64,000 nt of DNA from Ifrita kowaldi (taxonomy: Eukaryota > Chordata > Aves > Passeriformes > Cinclosomatidae), in the NCBI GenBank assembly GCA_013398055.1, contig VZRS01010755.1:248001-312000 (forward strand), given 5' to 3'. The number at the start of each line of letters is the position of its first letter. Within the stretch, counting starts at the first letter, position 1. The translations under genes and the position numbers were made by a program. Positions 13,179 to 26,508 of this stretch are shown here, piece after piece. Below the pieces are notes generated by a model. It was given only the letters and a program-made list of their open reading frames with translations, was not told the origin of the DNA and searched no databases.

Positions 13179-13644
13179 TGTTTTTATGTCAAGCAGGGCC
13201 TTTTGTAAACTCAAAAATATCACTAAATGTTTCAAAACCTGGTCAGGCAAAATTTCTGCAGATCCTGTCCTTTCTGAGCATGCACAAATGTGTCAGTTGA
13301 TGAGATAGCAGTGTGCACCTTCTTATCACAACTGTACTGCACACATATCTGCATGAGATAACAGAGGGATAAGTGACAATATCAGACTTTGCAAGTACTT
13401 GTTCTTTCCAAGATCATGTAATCCAAGACACTTGAATTTCACCACTGCTTGTCTGCTGGGAGCACGTGTGTGCTACAGCCTATCTGGCCCCCTGCTAGAA
13501 ACAGACCCTATAGAGTTTACAGAGCAGTCTACAGCCACAACCCATCCGCTCTGCTGTTCTCTCACATGAAGGAAAGTCTGTTACTGAAGCTGCTCTTTGC
13601 AAAACTGCAGATGGACCACATGAACAGAAATACATCAGTGTCTT

Positions 13645-13664
13645 CCCCCCCCCCTTTTTTTTTT
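13645..13664 (+). repeat. Homopolymer pair C10-T10
   Basis: Ten C followed directly by ten T, an all-pyrimidine tract likely to vary in length. It sits in otherwise plain intron. Confidence 0.9.
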
Positions 13665-16600
13665 AATTTCAATAAAATATATGGAAATTAATACTAAAAT
13701 TTTATAATTAAAGCTGAAAATTTAAGATGGGTTCCAGAGTCTTAAACTCACCACCCAAACAATGAACACCACCAAACTGCAGTGTAAGAATGCAGGTCTT
13801 CAGAGCTACATTCAGCAAGAGCAAGTTAAACCAAGGTTCAAACTACCCCACTTGGCCTGCAATTCCTGCAATTCCTTTCATCAAGCACTTTGCAAAAGAA
13901 GCAAAACCATGCCACAGCCACAAGTCTCTTCTACAGAGCTCTGGCCCATGCCAGAGTACACAAAGGTCTGTCCTCTGTACTCAAGGAAGTGAGAGCCTAA
14001 GTGAAAGATACTCATACCCATGTAAGAAAAAGACAACACCACAGTCTACATGAACAAAAGACCCAAACTGAAATCACACAAGGAAGCGCAATTTTAATGT
14101 GTTTGGATTTTCAGGAGTATGTTTCTATCATCTTAACAGCATTATTTAACCGTCTCTTTCTCTTTTTGTGTGTTCATGTGTTGAAATATATTATCTAGGC
14201 CAAAGTTCTGTCTTCAGATGTATAGAAAGATTCAGGAAGACAATTACCACATGGCAATTGTTTCATACCTGAGGTTTATTTCAATATACATTTCACACTG
14301 ATATGATCACAGAAAAAACAACCTACTTATAAAGCCCCTAGTTTTTCTCAAAGCTCAATGGAATGAGGAGTGAGATTAACATTTTAGTTTCTGGTTTTGA
14401 TTACTTGGTGGCATAACAATAGTACAGTAAATTTTTATATATATATGTATATACAGAAAGATGGAAATAACATTAGTCTGAGCAAAGACACAAGTTTTCA
14501 AGGTACCTAGAAGACCCGAAGTGTCTCTGAAGAGACAAGAATATGGATTCACAAAAAAACCCCAGCTGTATATTCCTATGCACAGTGACAGAAAAGGAAA
14601 CTGGACAACTTAATCACTTGCATATTAAAATTGGCAATTGAGGTTTAAACAAACTTAAACCAATCTAAACTACCACACTACTACGGAGTAGTTGAAACAT
14701 GTAAATAAAATTAAAAAGCAGATAGTGGATAATAACTAGGAATTCCATCTGATAATAAACACGACAGCTAAATAATTAGGTTTTACCGATTCTATTACCT
14801 GAGATCTGCAAAAGGTGATCTGACCCCTGGGTAGAAATACTATTAATCTCATTCAGCAATATGCTTAGCAGTTATGCAGCAGCAAGATTCCAACAATATA
14901 AGTATCGTTAGCAAATTTAGTATATAAGTAGCTCCACCCATCAATTATTTTAATGCTTAATACTATTCCGGCATCTTTTCTGATACTGAAGAATGTATAG
15001 GCTGAAATAGTGATTTCACAGTACAGTTAGCTAATAAAATTGTCTTCTTGATATTGTATTTACTTCTCAGCTGGATAGGTGTAAAAGTATACAGTTGTTA
15101 CAACAGTTCCCACAGCATTAATGAGACAGTTTCCCTTGAGCTCCCACAGCAATATTTGTGGTTTTAGAACTTTTTATAGAAAGAGTTTTAGTTCATAATA
15201 TTGCAGAGGTTAGGAAAATCACAATGAAGAAAATCAAAATACCAAATGCTTTGGACAACAAAAGGTTTTTTCTTGCCACCTTATCTAGGCACATGGAAAA
15301 GAGCCACCCCAAGTGTAGCAGAACTTGTGGTTATTGGCTCATTTACTTGGTTTGGAAGTTGATCAGAACTTCAGTGAAAGCTTCATAGGACTTTTCTGTA
15401 ACAAAAATTACTAGGAAATGTCTTAGGCAAAATATAATATTCTCAAACCCACACCAGTTGTACTTACAATGTAGTGTAAGAGCATGCTTCAGGCAAGGTC
15501 TGAGACTGAATTCACCAGCCAGCCATTTTCTTGCCTTCAGAAATGCTCTAAATGACTGCTGTGAGGCAGCTCAGGTGTTACTGCTCTAAGTGGGAGCTTT
15601 AGGTACATCTTGTGCTTTTGAGTATTGTTGATGTTGTAACCCTTAGGAACAAGACTTGAGAACAGGTTCAGGAGGTCTCCAGCTGTTCAGGAGCCTCCAG
15701 CCATGCCTGACAGCCTAAGCCGGCCTGGGTACATTGCACACCGTCTATCCTTGGAAGATAAGATAATCCTCCTTCTATTCCATTACTCCTGCCTCTCTTC
15801 TGTGTATACATGAAACTGGGAGCCCAGCACCATGGCATCACTATTGCATTTCATCTGGGAAAAAACTCTCCTGAGAACCACTGACTGCCACTCTGCTGCT
15901 GTGCAGCTCCTCAGCTCGGGCAAGGGCACCTAGCCTGAGGAAACAACACTGCTGCAGGTGCCCGCTTCCAACCTTTCTCCCACCAGCACCACTGCCTTCT
16001 ATAAGCATTGGAAATATTTCTAGAAATATCCTGAGAAGCTGGACTGGGAGCCACTCTAAGGCTCCTGCTCCTGAAACACCCAAGCCCATCAATGAACCAC
16101 TGCAAACCCAGCTGGCAGGTAGAGAACAGAAAAAGCTCTCAAAGTTGCTTCTTCCAAGTTCTGTGTGCTGAAGGAGATTAAATGGACAAACACTTCTTTC
16201 TACACAATGCAATGGGTGCACAAATAACTTGAAAGACTGCCTGCAGTCCAGAGCAGTAATGCAGGCCAGATGTAGACAAGGCCATTGATTCTCAAGTTAG
16301 GAAGTTTAACTATTATTAAATAAAAAGGTAGAGGCAAATTAATTCTGCACAAAAGGAGGTTGAAAAGATCAGAACTGTTTTAAATGGGAGTTGTTTTACA
16401 GATATATATACAGAAAATAAATTGAACATAGTTATCTTCAGCCCATTTAAATAGGAAATCTAAAGCCAGTGAATTTAAGTAACAAATAGGTTTTTTTTAT
16501 AAGACCTGATTAACTCAGCACCATGGAGTATCACCAAGACTTAACAGGATTTAAAACAAGTTTAGTAATTTATAAGTATAATGAATATTTCTGATAATAA

Positions 16601-16872
16601 CTGAGGGAAAAATGTCTTTCAGATTGAGGTCCTATCACAAGCTCATGAAGGTTAAGAGGAAACGTCCTCTAATTCAAACTAAACTTTAATTGCCACTCCT
16701 GGGCTTCCTGTGCTTCTCTCTGAAGCACGTGACATTGTTAGTGTTGATCAGCAACAGGAGTGCCTATGCTCACAGCACGACATTCTGCAAAGCCAGACCA
16801 CTGGCCTAAAGCCTCCACAGGTTTGTGTATAAGTGCTGTGATTTCTACTGCAAGCAATAGCCACTAAGATAA
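13665..16872 (-). other. MAGI2: MAGI2 intron, no internal gene seen
   Basis: AT-rich with a short (TA)n stretch at about 14436-14453. A GC-richer patch at about 15880-16120 gives a 126-aa minus-strand frame without recognisable domains. Confidence 0.65.
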
Positions 16873-16898
16873 GTGTGTGTGTGCGTGTGTGTGTGCGT
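16873..16898 (+). repeat. (GT)n microsatellite
   Basis: Thirteen dinucleotide units, GT interrupted twice by GC. It accounts for a run of His-Thr in a spurious minus-strand open frame. Confidence 0.95.
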
Positions 16899-19374
16899 AT
16901 TAACTCTGTGATTTGGCAGCATGTTGTGGATTGTCTGCATCACTATTTTGCTGATGGACTCTCCCTTCCAGGCTGCAAAAAGAATATTCACCAGTATCGC
17001 CCTAATAGTCACAGCAAAATGTGAAAAACAGAAAGGCAGCATACAGGGAGGCGGGATGCATCCCTGCAAATAAAACAAAAGACAGAATTGTGGGCCTGAG
17101 TTTCTTAGATGTGCTGTTGTCAGATTGTCCCAAATGATTGTCTTTAACAGCAACAGTGCAATGGAAAGCATCCTTTCATTTTCAGAATAAATTACAGACA
17201 AACCAGGACATGCAGTTTAAAGGGTTCTATAGCTGAGTACTTGTTGTGTACTCAATTTCTAAATAACCACATTGAAGTCACTCCCTGATGGCTCTCCTTT
17301 GCGAATTACAGAAATTATATTCCAGAATCTTTTTCTTCAAACCAAATTTATATATAGTATTTCAATCGCTTGACTGGCTACTTGTATTCTTATGACAATG
17401 TGAATGCACATTATTCAGTGGAATTCCCACCTTGGCAAAGGGAAGACTCACCCCAAATTTCTCCTATTACTTCAGTAGATTAGTGTTATTCTTTTCACTT
17501 CCTATTATAAAATGTTTCTTTATTGACATTTCATTTTACTATGTTCTAACGAACCACTAGGGGAACTTTGCCTTTCAAAATTCAACCAGACTGAAAATCT
17601 ATTCTGTTTTGTTAATCACTGGTAAAATACATAAACCACACAGATTCCCAGACAAATGATGTAACAAAACTACAAAAATAATATTCTTCGTACCTATCAA
17701 ATGCTTCCAAAGCCACTTTTATAGTTATGACAACTAACAAATTCACAAACCACTTACACTAAGAAGTCTGTTTATTTTCTCCTTTACAACGCTTTTCCAG
17801 AAACAGAATTTTAAAGATTAAAATAATTTCTCCTAAGGACAAATCAAGAAATTAACAAATCCCAATGTATGTTACTATTTATATTTTTGAAACAGCTCTC
17901 TAGTAGCTGATGTTCACGGTTCCAGGATGTCAGAGCTAGTAATTTTATTACTTAAATAACTGCAAAACACACATCACACATTGACTCTAATCTGAAAGTT
18001 AAAAAAGAACATCCCATTCTTGGGAAAGCAGGGCTCATGAATCTTAGGATAATTTTAGCCAAACATTTTACAAGCAAGCCATTTGAGTTTGATTTATTAC
18101 ATACTGAACTGCTTTACAGGAGCTGGGTAGAAACTCCAGAGACAGCCACTAATCTATTAGTGTACACACACATCTTCTCCCACAAACTTTTACACAATTA
18201 GGCCAGGCTATAACTTTAAATATAAGCGCTCATTATCTTAGCTACACAAATCTTTAGTTAATTTTCATACACTATTACGGAATATGGGTCAACCTCATTA
18301 TTTCCTGTCTACTGAGGATAATTCCTCTTCCTGCTCATAAAAGCTGAATGTCGTAACCTATGAATTAAAATACTTGCCTTGTATCCTAGCTTTTATTATT
18401 ATTACTACTTATGCAAGTTCCACTAGAAACAGGACTTTTTGTTCTGTGCCTACCAGTTCAAAGCCCAAGGTGAAATTTCACACTAAAAATTATATATGAT
18501 TAAACTGGAACCTGGCAGAGACACAAACCCAACATGAAGAGTTCAACTCATTAAAAAAACATCAGGCAGGCAGGTGCTCTGCAGTTCTGGTATGACTGAG
18601 TCACACAGCAGATGGGGGTGAATAGTAAGGGGCAGATCTTAGCTGGTGTGGATTGCCTGAGCTCTGCTGGCTTCAACAGAGCTGTCACAGTTCACATGAG
18701 AAGAGATATGCCCTTGACTACTGAACACAAAAAAGCAGATACCCATGTATGTGACCTAAAAGCAATGACAAGAGGTACAATGCTGTAACATGAGGCACAA
18801 AATTCTACCACAACATCTTAATATTTCATGAGGTAACTCAATTTGCTAACTCAAATGCCAGACTTTTTAATTTCTGCTTTTTAATTTTTTTTTCTATCTA
18901 GACTTTAATTAATAACTCCTTGTTTAGATGGGAAAAGTAAAGACTTATTCCATCCAAAATTTTATTAATAATCAGAAGAAAACTGGTGTTTTCTAGACAT
19001 GGATGTGCAAGAATTCTCCAAGCTCTGGTGCCTTTTTAGTGGAGTGTATGGTTGTGTGCAGGCATTTACAAAATGAGCCTTTTAACTCCTTTACAAAAGT
19101 AAGACCTAAATTTAAAAGCTAATTTTCTGCAGGGCCAAATACATATCTTCGTCCATTTTCATAGGGGTCTGTCAGCTATAACAATGCAAAATACCCTCTG
19201 AGAGGGCTGTTGATTCTAAGTGTTTGTCATCCTGGTGACAGCATGCATGCTTCATCTTCCCAAAGTCCAAATATTTGGGATGTCAGGTGCCATATCCTGT
19301 AGTAATATATATTTAAACCCTGATGGTGTGCACTAGCCAAACTCTCACTCAAGACCAGGATTCTACACCTGAAT
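16899..19374 (-). other. MAGI2: MAGI2 intron, no internal gene seen
   Basis: AT-rich sequence with no repeat or exon I can support. Confidence 0.65.
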
Positions 19375-19480
19375 CCAATTGGGACTACCTCAACCTAAAG
19401 TGCTCGTTAACCTCCAAACAGCTGTAGCTGCAGGGCGGGCACAAGCCCTATAAATGTAGCCCTGGGAGGAGCCAAGGTGG
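19375..19480 (+). promoter_or_regulatory. Promoter-like block: CCAAT, GC box and TATA box
   Basis: On the plus strand a CCAAT (19375-19379) is followed by GGGCGGG (19433-19439) and CTATAAAT (TATA at 19449-19455). A start site would be expected near 19478-19485, and the following 100 bases are GC-richer than the surroundings. The arrangement is that of a core RNA polymerase II promoter, antisense to MAGI2. It could be the promoter of a decayed LTR, but I could not find LTR ends. No gene was recognised downstream. Confidence 0.35.
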
Positions 19481-22400
19481 GGTGTGGTTGTTCTTGGTTG
19501 CTGTGTGCTGCTGGAGCTCTGCTCTGAGAAATCATAATTCAAGACTCAGAAGACTGTGAGCTCTGGCACAATATCCTGTGAATTTCCCAGGCTCCTGATG
19601 TTAGTTAAGGGGGCACATGGACACAGAGTACTGGTCCTATGAGGGGTATATTGTGTAAAGGGAAAGGGATGCAGCTGTAGCTGGTCACCAAGATATTGCC
19701 CAGGAGGACTCATGGCAGCACAGGGCTGTGTGTGACTATGAACCCCTGGCTGCAGAGCAGCACTACAGCCTTTCCCTGTGCTGGGGTCTCGTGTATCCCA
19801 GATCCAGCATTCAGATGGGTCTCCCACTGAACATGGTGGGGCTGTGCTGAGACAGTCAGAGAGGAGCTGTGGGGCAATGGGAGGTGAGGGTTAGTAAATG
19901 TGTGGCAAGAATATGTGAGACTCAGCACATCTAAACTGGTTCAGAGAGGAGAAATCCATGCCCAGCCTGGGCTGTGCTGCTCTAATTGGAGTTGCAGGGT
20001 GCCTGACAGCCAGAGCCTCCTGCAGCTAATGGGACTGGTAGCTGAAATATGGTAATTCAACTGTGAAATTTCATCACTGAATATGATCCTGCACCATACC
20101 AGTCCAAATGACAAACTCTGAAAAAAAAGTAAAAGTCTTGGAATATGTCAACTTTTCTTCTCAACAGGGTAAATTGGCACTGCTCCTGGTCACAGTAAGC
20201 CAGAGTGCTCTGGTCAGTATGATCTAAAAGCAGATACTGCTCATGGCCACATAATGAGCCAGTGGCTGCTGTCAGATTGAACTGATCTGCTGCAATTTTT
20301 ATCTGTGCAATGATCCTGTCCTACAAATTCTTAATATTACAAGGATGAACACAAACCCAGACTGATTGTGAGCATGGTGTTATGCAGCATTGGGCCCACT
20401 GTTTGTACTAACAGAACCTCTTCTCACTGACTTACTGTGCTTCTTAATTAACATGACCTTGTAGGTCATTATTTTCGTTTAAGGGAAATGCTTAATGAGC
20501 ACCCTACTTAGTCGTTCAAAAATAATTGGAGCCACTTAAAAGCACAAGAGTCCTCAGAGAAGTACCTGCCATGCTGTGCTCCATAGGCGTGAAACACTAA
20601 TACCTTTCCTGTAGGGTCAGGGATTTTTTTTACTCTGACAAGAGGAGTATGAAGGCTCAGATATTATCTGTGCGGGCTAATTCCTCCCACTCAAATGATG
20701 TTAATGAAGCATCACTTAATCAGAGGCTGAGAGGCCCAAAGCCTCTCTGCCCACTCCCCTCACCTTTCTAGTTACTCCTCTAGACTCTGTTAAGTTATTT
20801 TTGTTGGCAAAGAGCACAATCATGACGTCACTAAGTTCAGTCAAGAAAACCTTTGGCACCCTGGCATTCACAGGGAGTGAGTCTTATTTTCCCTACCAAA
20901 CCTCCAAGAAGCCCCACCACCCGAGCTGTGTGATCTGTGGGGCTGGCCCGACACCCCTTCTGACAACCTGCAGTGTCTGCAGCTTCAATGGCAATGCTGC
21001 TCCTCACGTCCAGCTTGTTTTTCCCTGCCTGACTCAGACTGCCTCAGCAATCCTCAGTCTGTATGTTTTTAGTTCCTTACAGCCTTCAGCTGCTGTACTT
21101 GTTTGCTGCCCTTCCTGGGAACTACGGGCCCTGATCACAAAAGGCCCACACAATTATTAAGAGGGATGCTGTTATGCCTTTCCAACTCATTTAGCCTTAC
21201 ATAGTATACCCAGCCACCTGCAATGCACACAGTGGACACAGCAAGGCCAGGTGTGGGGTGTGCCTGTGGGGAAAGACTGGCCAGTCTGATTTTACTCTCT
21301 GCTATTTCAGTTGCAGTGAGGTAAATCTCACCCTTTCATTCATAAGCTCTGCTCGTTTTGTCCATACTATGCAATTTCATATGGAAGTCTGTATCTTGTT
21401 TCTCACATTTACCCTCAGCAAATGCCTGTGCACACACAAGCAGGAACACTCCATGTCCCTTCACCACTGCTGAGACAGCAAGGGGAGTCAGGAGAGCCCA
21501 GCTCTGACTGGGGTGGCAGGGCTGTAACAAATCATTACTTCCCTTTTTCCTGCCCAAGCCATTTATTCTGTCACCAAATGTACTCTGTTCTTTAGGTACC
21601 CCACCAAAATCATACCATGGCTTTTCACATCTCTGACCCCAGCTTTGCTTCTTCTGCTGCTCCTAAAATTCCTGCTGAAGAGGACAGAGAATGCAACAAG
21701 TCACACTACTGGCTTCCTCTGAGAACAATGGTCTCACCTGAAACTGCACCTCCCAAGTGAATAAAGGAGAGGAAAGGACTACACTCATCAGTCAGAGTGG
21801 AATTTCCCCCTTCCAGAAAAGGTTTGTGTTCAGACAGTCCAACTCAATGGCAAGACACTTAAAATGTTCCAGCGTGTTACAGGGAAACCTATTGGCATCC
21901 ATCCCCTCTATGTGCCCGTGTTGATCACCATCATCTCAGCTACAAGATTCAAACAATACGTTTTGATCCCTCTCAGTTCCAACATCCAAGAGATCAAAAT
22001 GGTTTTTCTCTGTATATAAATGCATTCATTCTTCACATCCCCATGAATCAGAGATGATGCCATGCTAATAGCCTCTGTTGGAACTGTAAGATTGAAATCA
22101 GACAGTCTGTGGGAGGAAAGGTTGCAGGATCAAGTATATTACTCTCAAATGATTCCAAAATGGCTCTGCCAGGTCAATTATTGCAAGCTATTATGGCACC
22201 TGTCTCCTCTGTTCAGTTAGATTGAGTGCAAAACCTCATTTAAATTATAGATTCGAACCGCACGGTAGTTACAGACTCTACGTAGAATTAATGACATACC
22301 TCAATGCTTAATTAAATGAGTTATTTTATGTTCATGTATAAAAAGAAAAGAAATAAGGAATCATCTAAGAATTAAGCTACTCAGTACCCTCAGCAAATAA

Positions 22401-22693
22401 GATACTTCTCTTCTGGATGTTCTATTAGTTTGTACTTTCACCAGTTGAGAACCATGCAATTCAACACTTACTCGAATCCTTAATAGAATTATACTGCAGC
22501 CAGTCTGACAAAGTGAAACAAACCTGATAATTACTTCCTGGTAGTCTATTAAATGATAAACATGAGATTGTAAAGGAACTGTCTGGTACAGCATAAACAA
22601 CAGCTCTGACCAATTAAAAATGTGTATCACCAAGACACAGACTTTCATGTGGTGGAATAACTTCAGTGGGTTTCTATCAAAGTCTGTCTCACT
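19481..22693 (-). other. MAGI2: MAGI2 intron with GC-richer patches
   Basis: Includes GC-richer stretches at about 19540-20030 and 20880-21130. A 119-aa plus-strand frame at 20801-21160 contains two CxxC pairs but no other domain support. Nothing else recognised apart from the CRE listed separately. Confidence 0.55.
20823..20830. promoter_or_regulatory. Perfect cAMP-response element octamer TGACGTCA
   Basis: The full palindromic CRE, the binding site of CREB/ATF-family bZIP factors, in CATGACGTCACTAAG. One octamer may occur by chance in 64 kb, although its central CpG makes this less likely in depleted DNA. Activity is unknown. Confidence 0.35.
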
Positions 22694-22722
22694 AGAGATC
22701 TGATCAGAGACAGAGATCTGAT
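22694..22722 (+). repeat. Direct repeat AGAGATCTGAT x2, 18-bp period
   Basis: Copies at 22694-22704 and 22712-22722, both containing the palindrome AGATCT. Probably a local duplication. Confidence 0.6.
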
Positions 22723-25700
22723 GAAGCTAGACAGAGAAATATGAGTATCCAGCACCAAGACAGACCTTATGAACATCAAGAGCAACAAATATTAATTAGA
22801 TGTCCATTATAAAATTTCAGCATTTTGCAGCCCTATACAGGTTGAACTTCAATACTGTACATACCAATTTGCATTTCTCACATCATCTTTTTCACTTGCA
22901 CTCTTTTGATGATAGCCCTGACCTTCAGGCATGGTGATTACTCCCAAATGTCTTTCCAGCTAGTCAGTAAAGAAGACATCAGATAAGAGACAGATAATGT
23001 GGATTATATATTCCAAGGTACATATTTTAATGTAGCAGCTGACTTTGCTCTGTGGCTCAGCATTTTCATCTGCTGACATATTTCTCTTAAAAAATATTAT
23101 GAACTGAAATAATGGCAAACCCCCATCATGGCAAAAGAACTAATTCTGATCTTGCCTTCAGCTCGACCTTGACTTCAGTGCAAGGTACCCAAACTCTCTG
23201 GTCGCTTCCCACCCTCCAGCCTCACTAAACTGAGCTCTTGTTGGTGGTATCACTTTCCTCTGCATTCTTGGCAAACAGTCAGACATGATTCTGCTTCCCT
23301 TCCTCACTCAGACACACTCTCAGAGGTGACACGAGCCTCCTGCGGGGTACTGGGTTTCTAGATGGCAGATAATTATTGACGTTTCACTGAGATCTGGGTG
23401 GGGAAGGTTACTAATGTATTACAGAGTGATGTGCGGCTGTCTGAAGGGCAAAGAGATGAGATCAAATTTTACTGCTATAAAGAATTGCAGGCTTTGGAAG
23501 AATTTTTCGTTTTCAGGGGTAACCAGAACCATACATTAACTGGCATTACTAGCATTACTTTCTTTTCGAAGAAAACCAGTCCCTTGCTTTTGTTAAAAAC
23601 TAAAGCAATTCTACAGTTTTTAGAGAATTAATGTAACCTTCCCTGAAGTCTAACAGCTCCATGGAAAGGTCTGTAGACCATAGCTAATCAGTACAGGTTT
23701 CCAAATCTGGAATACAAAATATGTGATAGAGAAACAGCTTCCAGTGAAGTTGGATTCATTGACAGGTGTAAATATCTTTAACCAGGAAGTATCTAATTGA
23801 TGAGTTTGGAGAACATGGGATAGAGGTTACCAGGGATAGTGTGGGGTAGGGATGTCCAAGGGATCTAATTCTCAGAAATTTTTTTGCAGCCCTTTCTGGA
23901 TATGTATAGCACAAAAAAGTGGATCAAATAAGTTTCTCTGTAATTCTGGAAGTTTCATAATGGTGATTTTATTTTTGGCTATCTAACCTCAATAGATAAA
24001 GGGTTGCATAACTTGCTCCCTTTCTCCATTTCAATAGCTGGTGTGTTTTATATTGGTGCTTCTGATGTGGCTTTGTTAAAGCCGTAAATATGGAGATGGA
24101 GGCACACTTTCTCGAGCTATATTTATTAAATCTCAACTGAGACTTTCTTAAAGGATCAAATGCAACTCAGGAGCTGGGGAGACATGACCCTGCTAGAGCT
24201 GGAAGGAAGTAGGGAGACTTGGGAAATGGGAGAAGTCCCAGATGAACCTAATTAAAATTCACCCACCTCTCTGAAGGGAAAGCTGACATGAACTTATCTC
24301 TGAAGGGAATTATTCTCCCTTGGGATCCTGCATCCTCAATTCTAGGGCTTCCAGGCTGAAGAAATAAATGCTGCCTGCCAATATAACCGAGATTTGCTAA
24401 GAACTCTGCAAATTTTTCTAATTTTGCCTTGTCAAAATCAGTACTTCAGAATAACATGAAAGTTGTCCAGCTCACATCAGTCAGACTATCGATGAGTAAT
24501 GACAGCCTGGAGGAGTAAAACCTGAAGATTAAGGACCTAGCACTGCTTGATGATTTTTCTTTTCTTCTCTTACAGTTTTGAAACTGACACTGACTTCAAA
24601 AGGCATTAAAACCCCCCCAACAAACCCAACCAAAATTGATTTTATTTTGTAATTGCATATTTACATACTAAGTTTTTGTTTTACATGCTTGCAAAATACA
24701 TTCTCACTTAGGATATTTAATTTGCTTCCGTATATTACCACTACTTTTTCTATGCAAGACTGAAAATGGAAGCAATTGGCATATGAAGACAAAATATTAG
24801 TGCAGGTACCTCAGTTCTATGACAAACTGCAATTAAGTGTTTTGAAAAATACTGTGCCTCCCAGTGGTGCCAGAAAAATGAACACAGCACCTGAGAAGGT
24901 GCTCCTCAATTGCTAGAACACTATTTTGGTAGTGCTTTGAATCTCTGACAGGCTGACTAGAAGTTTAAAGAATTTAATATTATCTTTCAACACAATTGCT
25001 GCTGTTAGATGCTGAGGAAAAACTACTTTCCTTTGCCCATAACTCAGTTGTAAATTAACTCAAAGTCTATGATCTTCCTTTCAAATTACCTTGCAATATT
25101 TAGTCATTGCTCTTCACAATGAGAATTTTTCCTTGTCTTTAAAACGAGTAAAACTTGTTCCCACCTTAGAGGAAATGCTGTTAGAAAATCCATTTTCTTT
25201 CAAAGAACTTGGACATGTTAAAATACACACTTAAATATTTCTTAATAGTGTTATTTAACATGTTAAATCCCAATTTCAGTGGTCACTTGAAGCTAGTAGA
25301 ACTTATATTTGAAGGAAGACTACAGGTTAAGAAGTGGGCTGAGCAGGTGATAACACAAAGCACAGTTACTGACAACTTAAGACAGCTGATACATCCCATT
25401 TTAATATAAACTTTTATTTCTTAAAGATTTTGTAAATCTTTAACCATTTAACATAAAACTTATGTGCTGGGTGTCTGCCATATTAAATGAGACCAGGAAT
25501 TCTTTTTAATAAACCCATGCTATTAACACATACAGTGATTCACACAAAAAGGATTGGACTAGAGTGGGTAATGCTGCCTAAATTTTGGTGTTTCCTCATC
25601 CCTGGGTGCTAAATGTTGAAAAAACCTCTGTATTATTTGAATACATTTATCTTGGGCACAATTGTAAGTTTAAGAGCTGCATAAGTTTATTGAGAGCTTT

Positions 25701-26335
25701 CAGAGACACGTTTTCTGCCTGAATCCTACAATACTGAAATTATTATTGGTATTGGTGGTGTGCAGAACCTGCACTGGGTTTTTACTGCAAATAGACAGCA
25801 CAGGGCCCAGGGTGCAGCCTGGAGAACAGAACGAGGCTTAGGCATAATTTTGAGTTTTGTGAAAGGGTAGACTCCATTGAATTGAAAGAAAACTGGCTTC
25901 TCCCCCACAGTGCAGTTTCCCAAGGAGTGTGTGGGGTTGCAGCTGGCATCCAGCTGCCTTGGTGCCTTTGGACTCAGGACTGTGCTGGGAGCTCCCATCT
26001 GACACCACGACTCCTGGCACAGCTCTCAGCACCCCAGAAATAAACAAGGTGCTCCCTCAGCATGCAAATGAAACAGATACTTTTTCCCTAGAGTTAGAAT
26101 TACTGAAAAGTTATTCTTAGTAGTCTTTTTAAAGACTTCTAATTTTCTTTGAATTCACAGTAAATAACAGAAAAAATGCATTTCTAGATTATAGGATAAC
26201 ACAGCACTGCAAAGAGACCCCAAACATCTGATAATTACAAAGCATTAAAAAGGTGAGGAAACAGGAGCATCCTTTCTAAAATTTGGACATATGACATAAG
26301 AGGCAGTTTTATCTGCCTCAAGAGGCATATGGAAC
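22723..26335 (-). other. MAGI2: MAGI2 intron, no internal gene seen
   Basis: AT-rich, with a short inverted repeat GCACCT/AGGTGC at 24887-24902 (4-nt loop). No supported exon or transposon. Confidence 0.65.
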
Positions 26336-26503
26336 CACAGAATCATACAATTTCCAACTTTCCAATAAGAAAGACCTTTAAAATCATCAAGTCCAAGCAC
26401 TACCCCTGCACTGCCAATCTACCACTAAACTGTGTCCCTAAGTGCCACATCTACAAATTTTTAAAATAACTTCAGAAAGTTATTTCTAATCTCTCAAAAT
26501 TAA
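26336..26503 (-). mobile_element. CR1 LINE fragment, 3' untranslated end
   Basis: Reads in the reverse direction of CR1. CACAGAAT and CATACAAT (two reversed octamers) are followed by TCCAACTTTCC, AAGACCTTTAAAATCATCAAGTCCAAGC, ACCACTAAACTGTGTCCCTAAGTGCCACATCTACA and TTATTTCTAATCTCT. These are the usual order of CR1 3' UTR blocks on the complementary strand. The 5' side is cut off where the LTR insertion begins. Non-coding. Confidence 0.88.
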
Positions 26504-26508
26504 TATGT
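26504..26508 (+). repeat. Left target-site duplication TATGT
   Basis: Identical to 27146-27150 on the other side of the solo LTR. Confidence 0.85.

Noticed and set aside
15841..16221. 126-aa minus-strand open frame
   Set aside because: Composition follows a GC-richer patch; no domain, no conserved motif, no flanking splice sites that fit MAGI2.
22240..22270. GGTTCGAAT on the minus strand, resembling a tRNA T-loop
   Set aside because: The bases around it do not pair into a T stem, and no acceptor or anticodon arm could be drawn.
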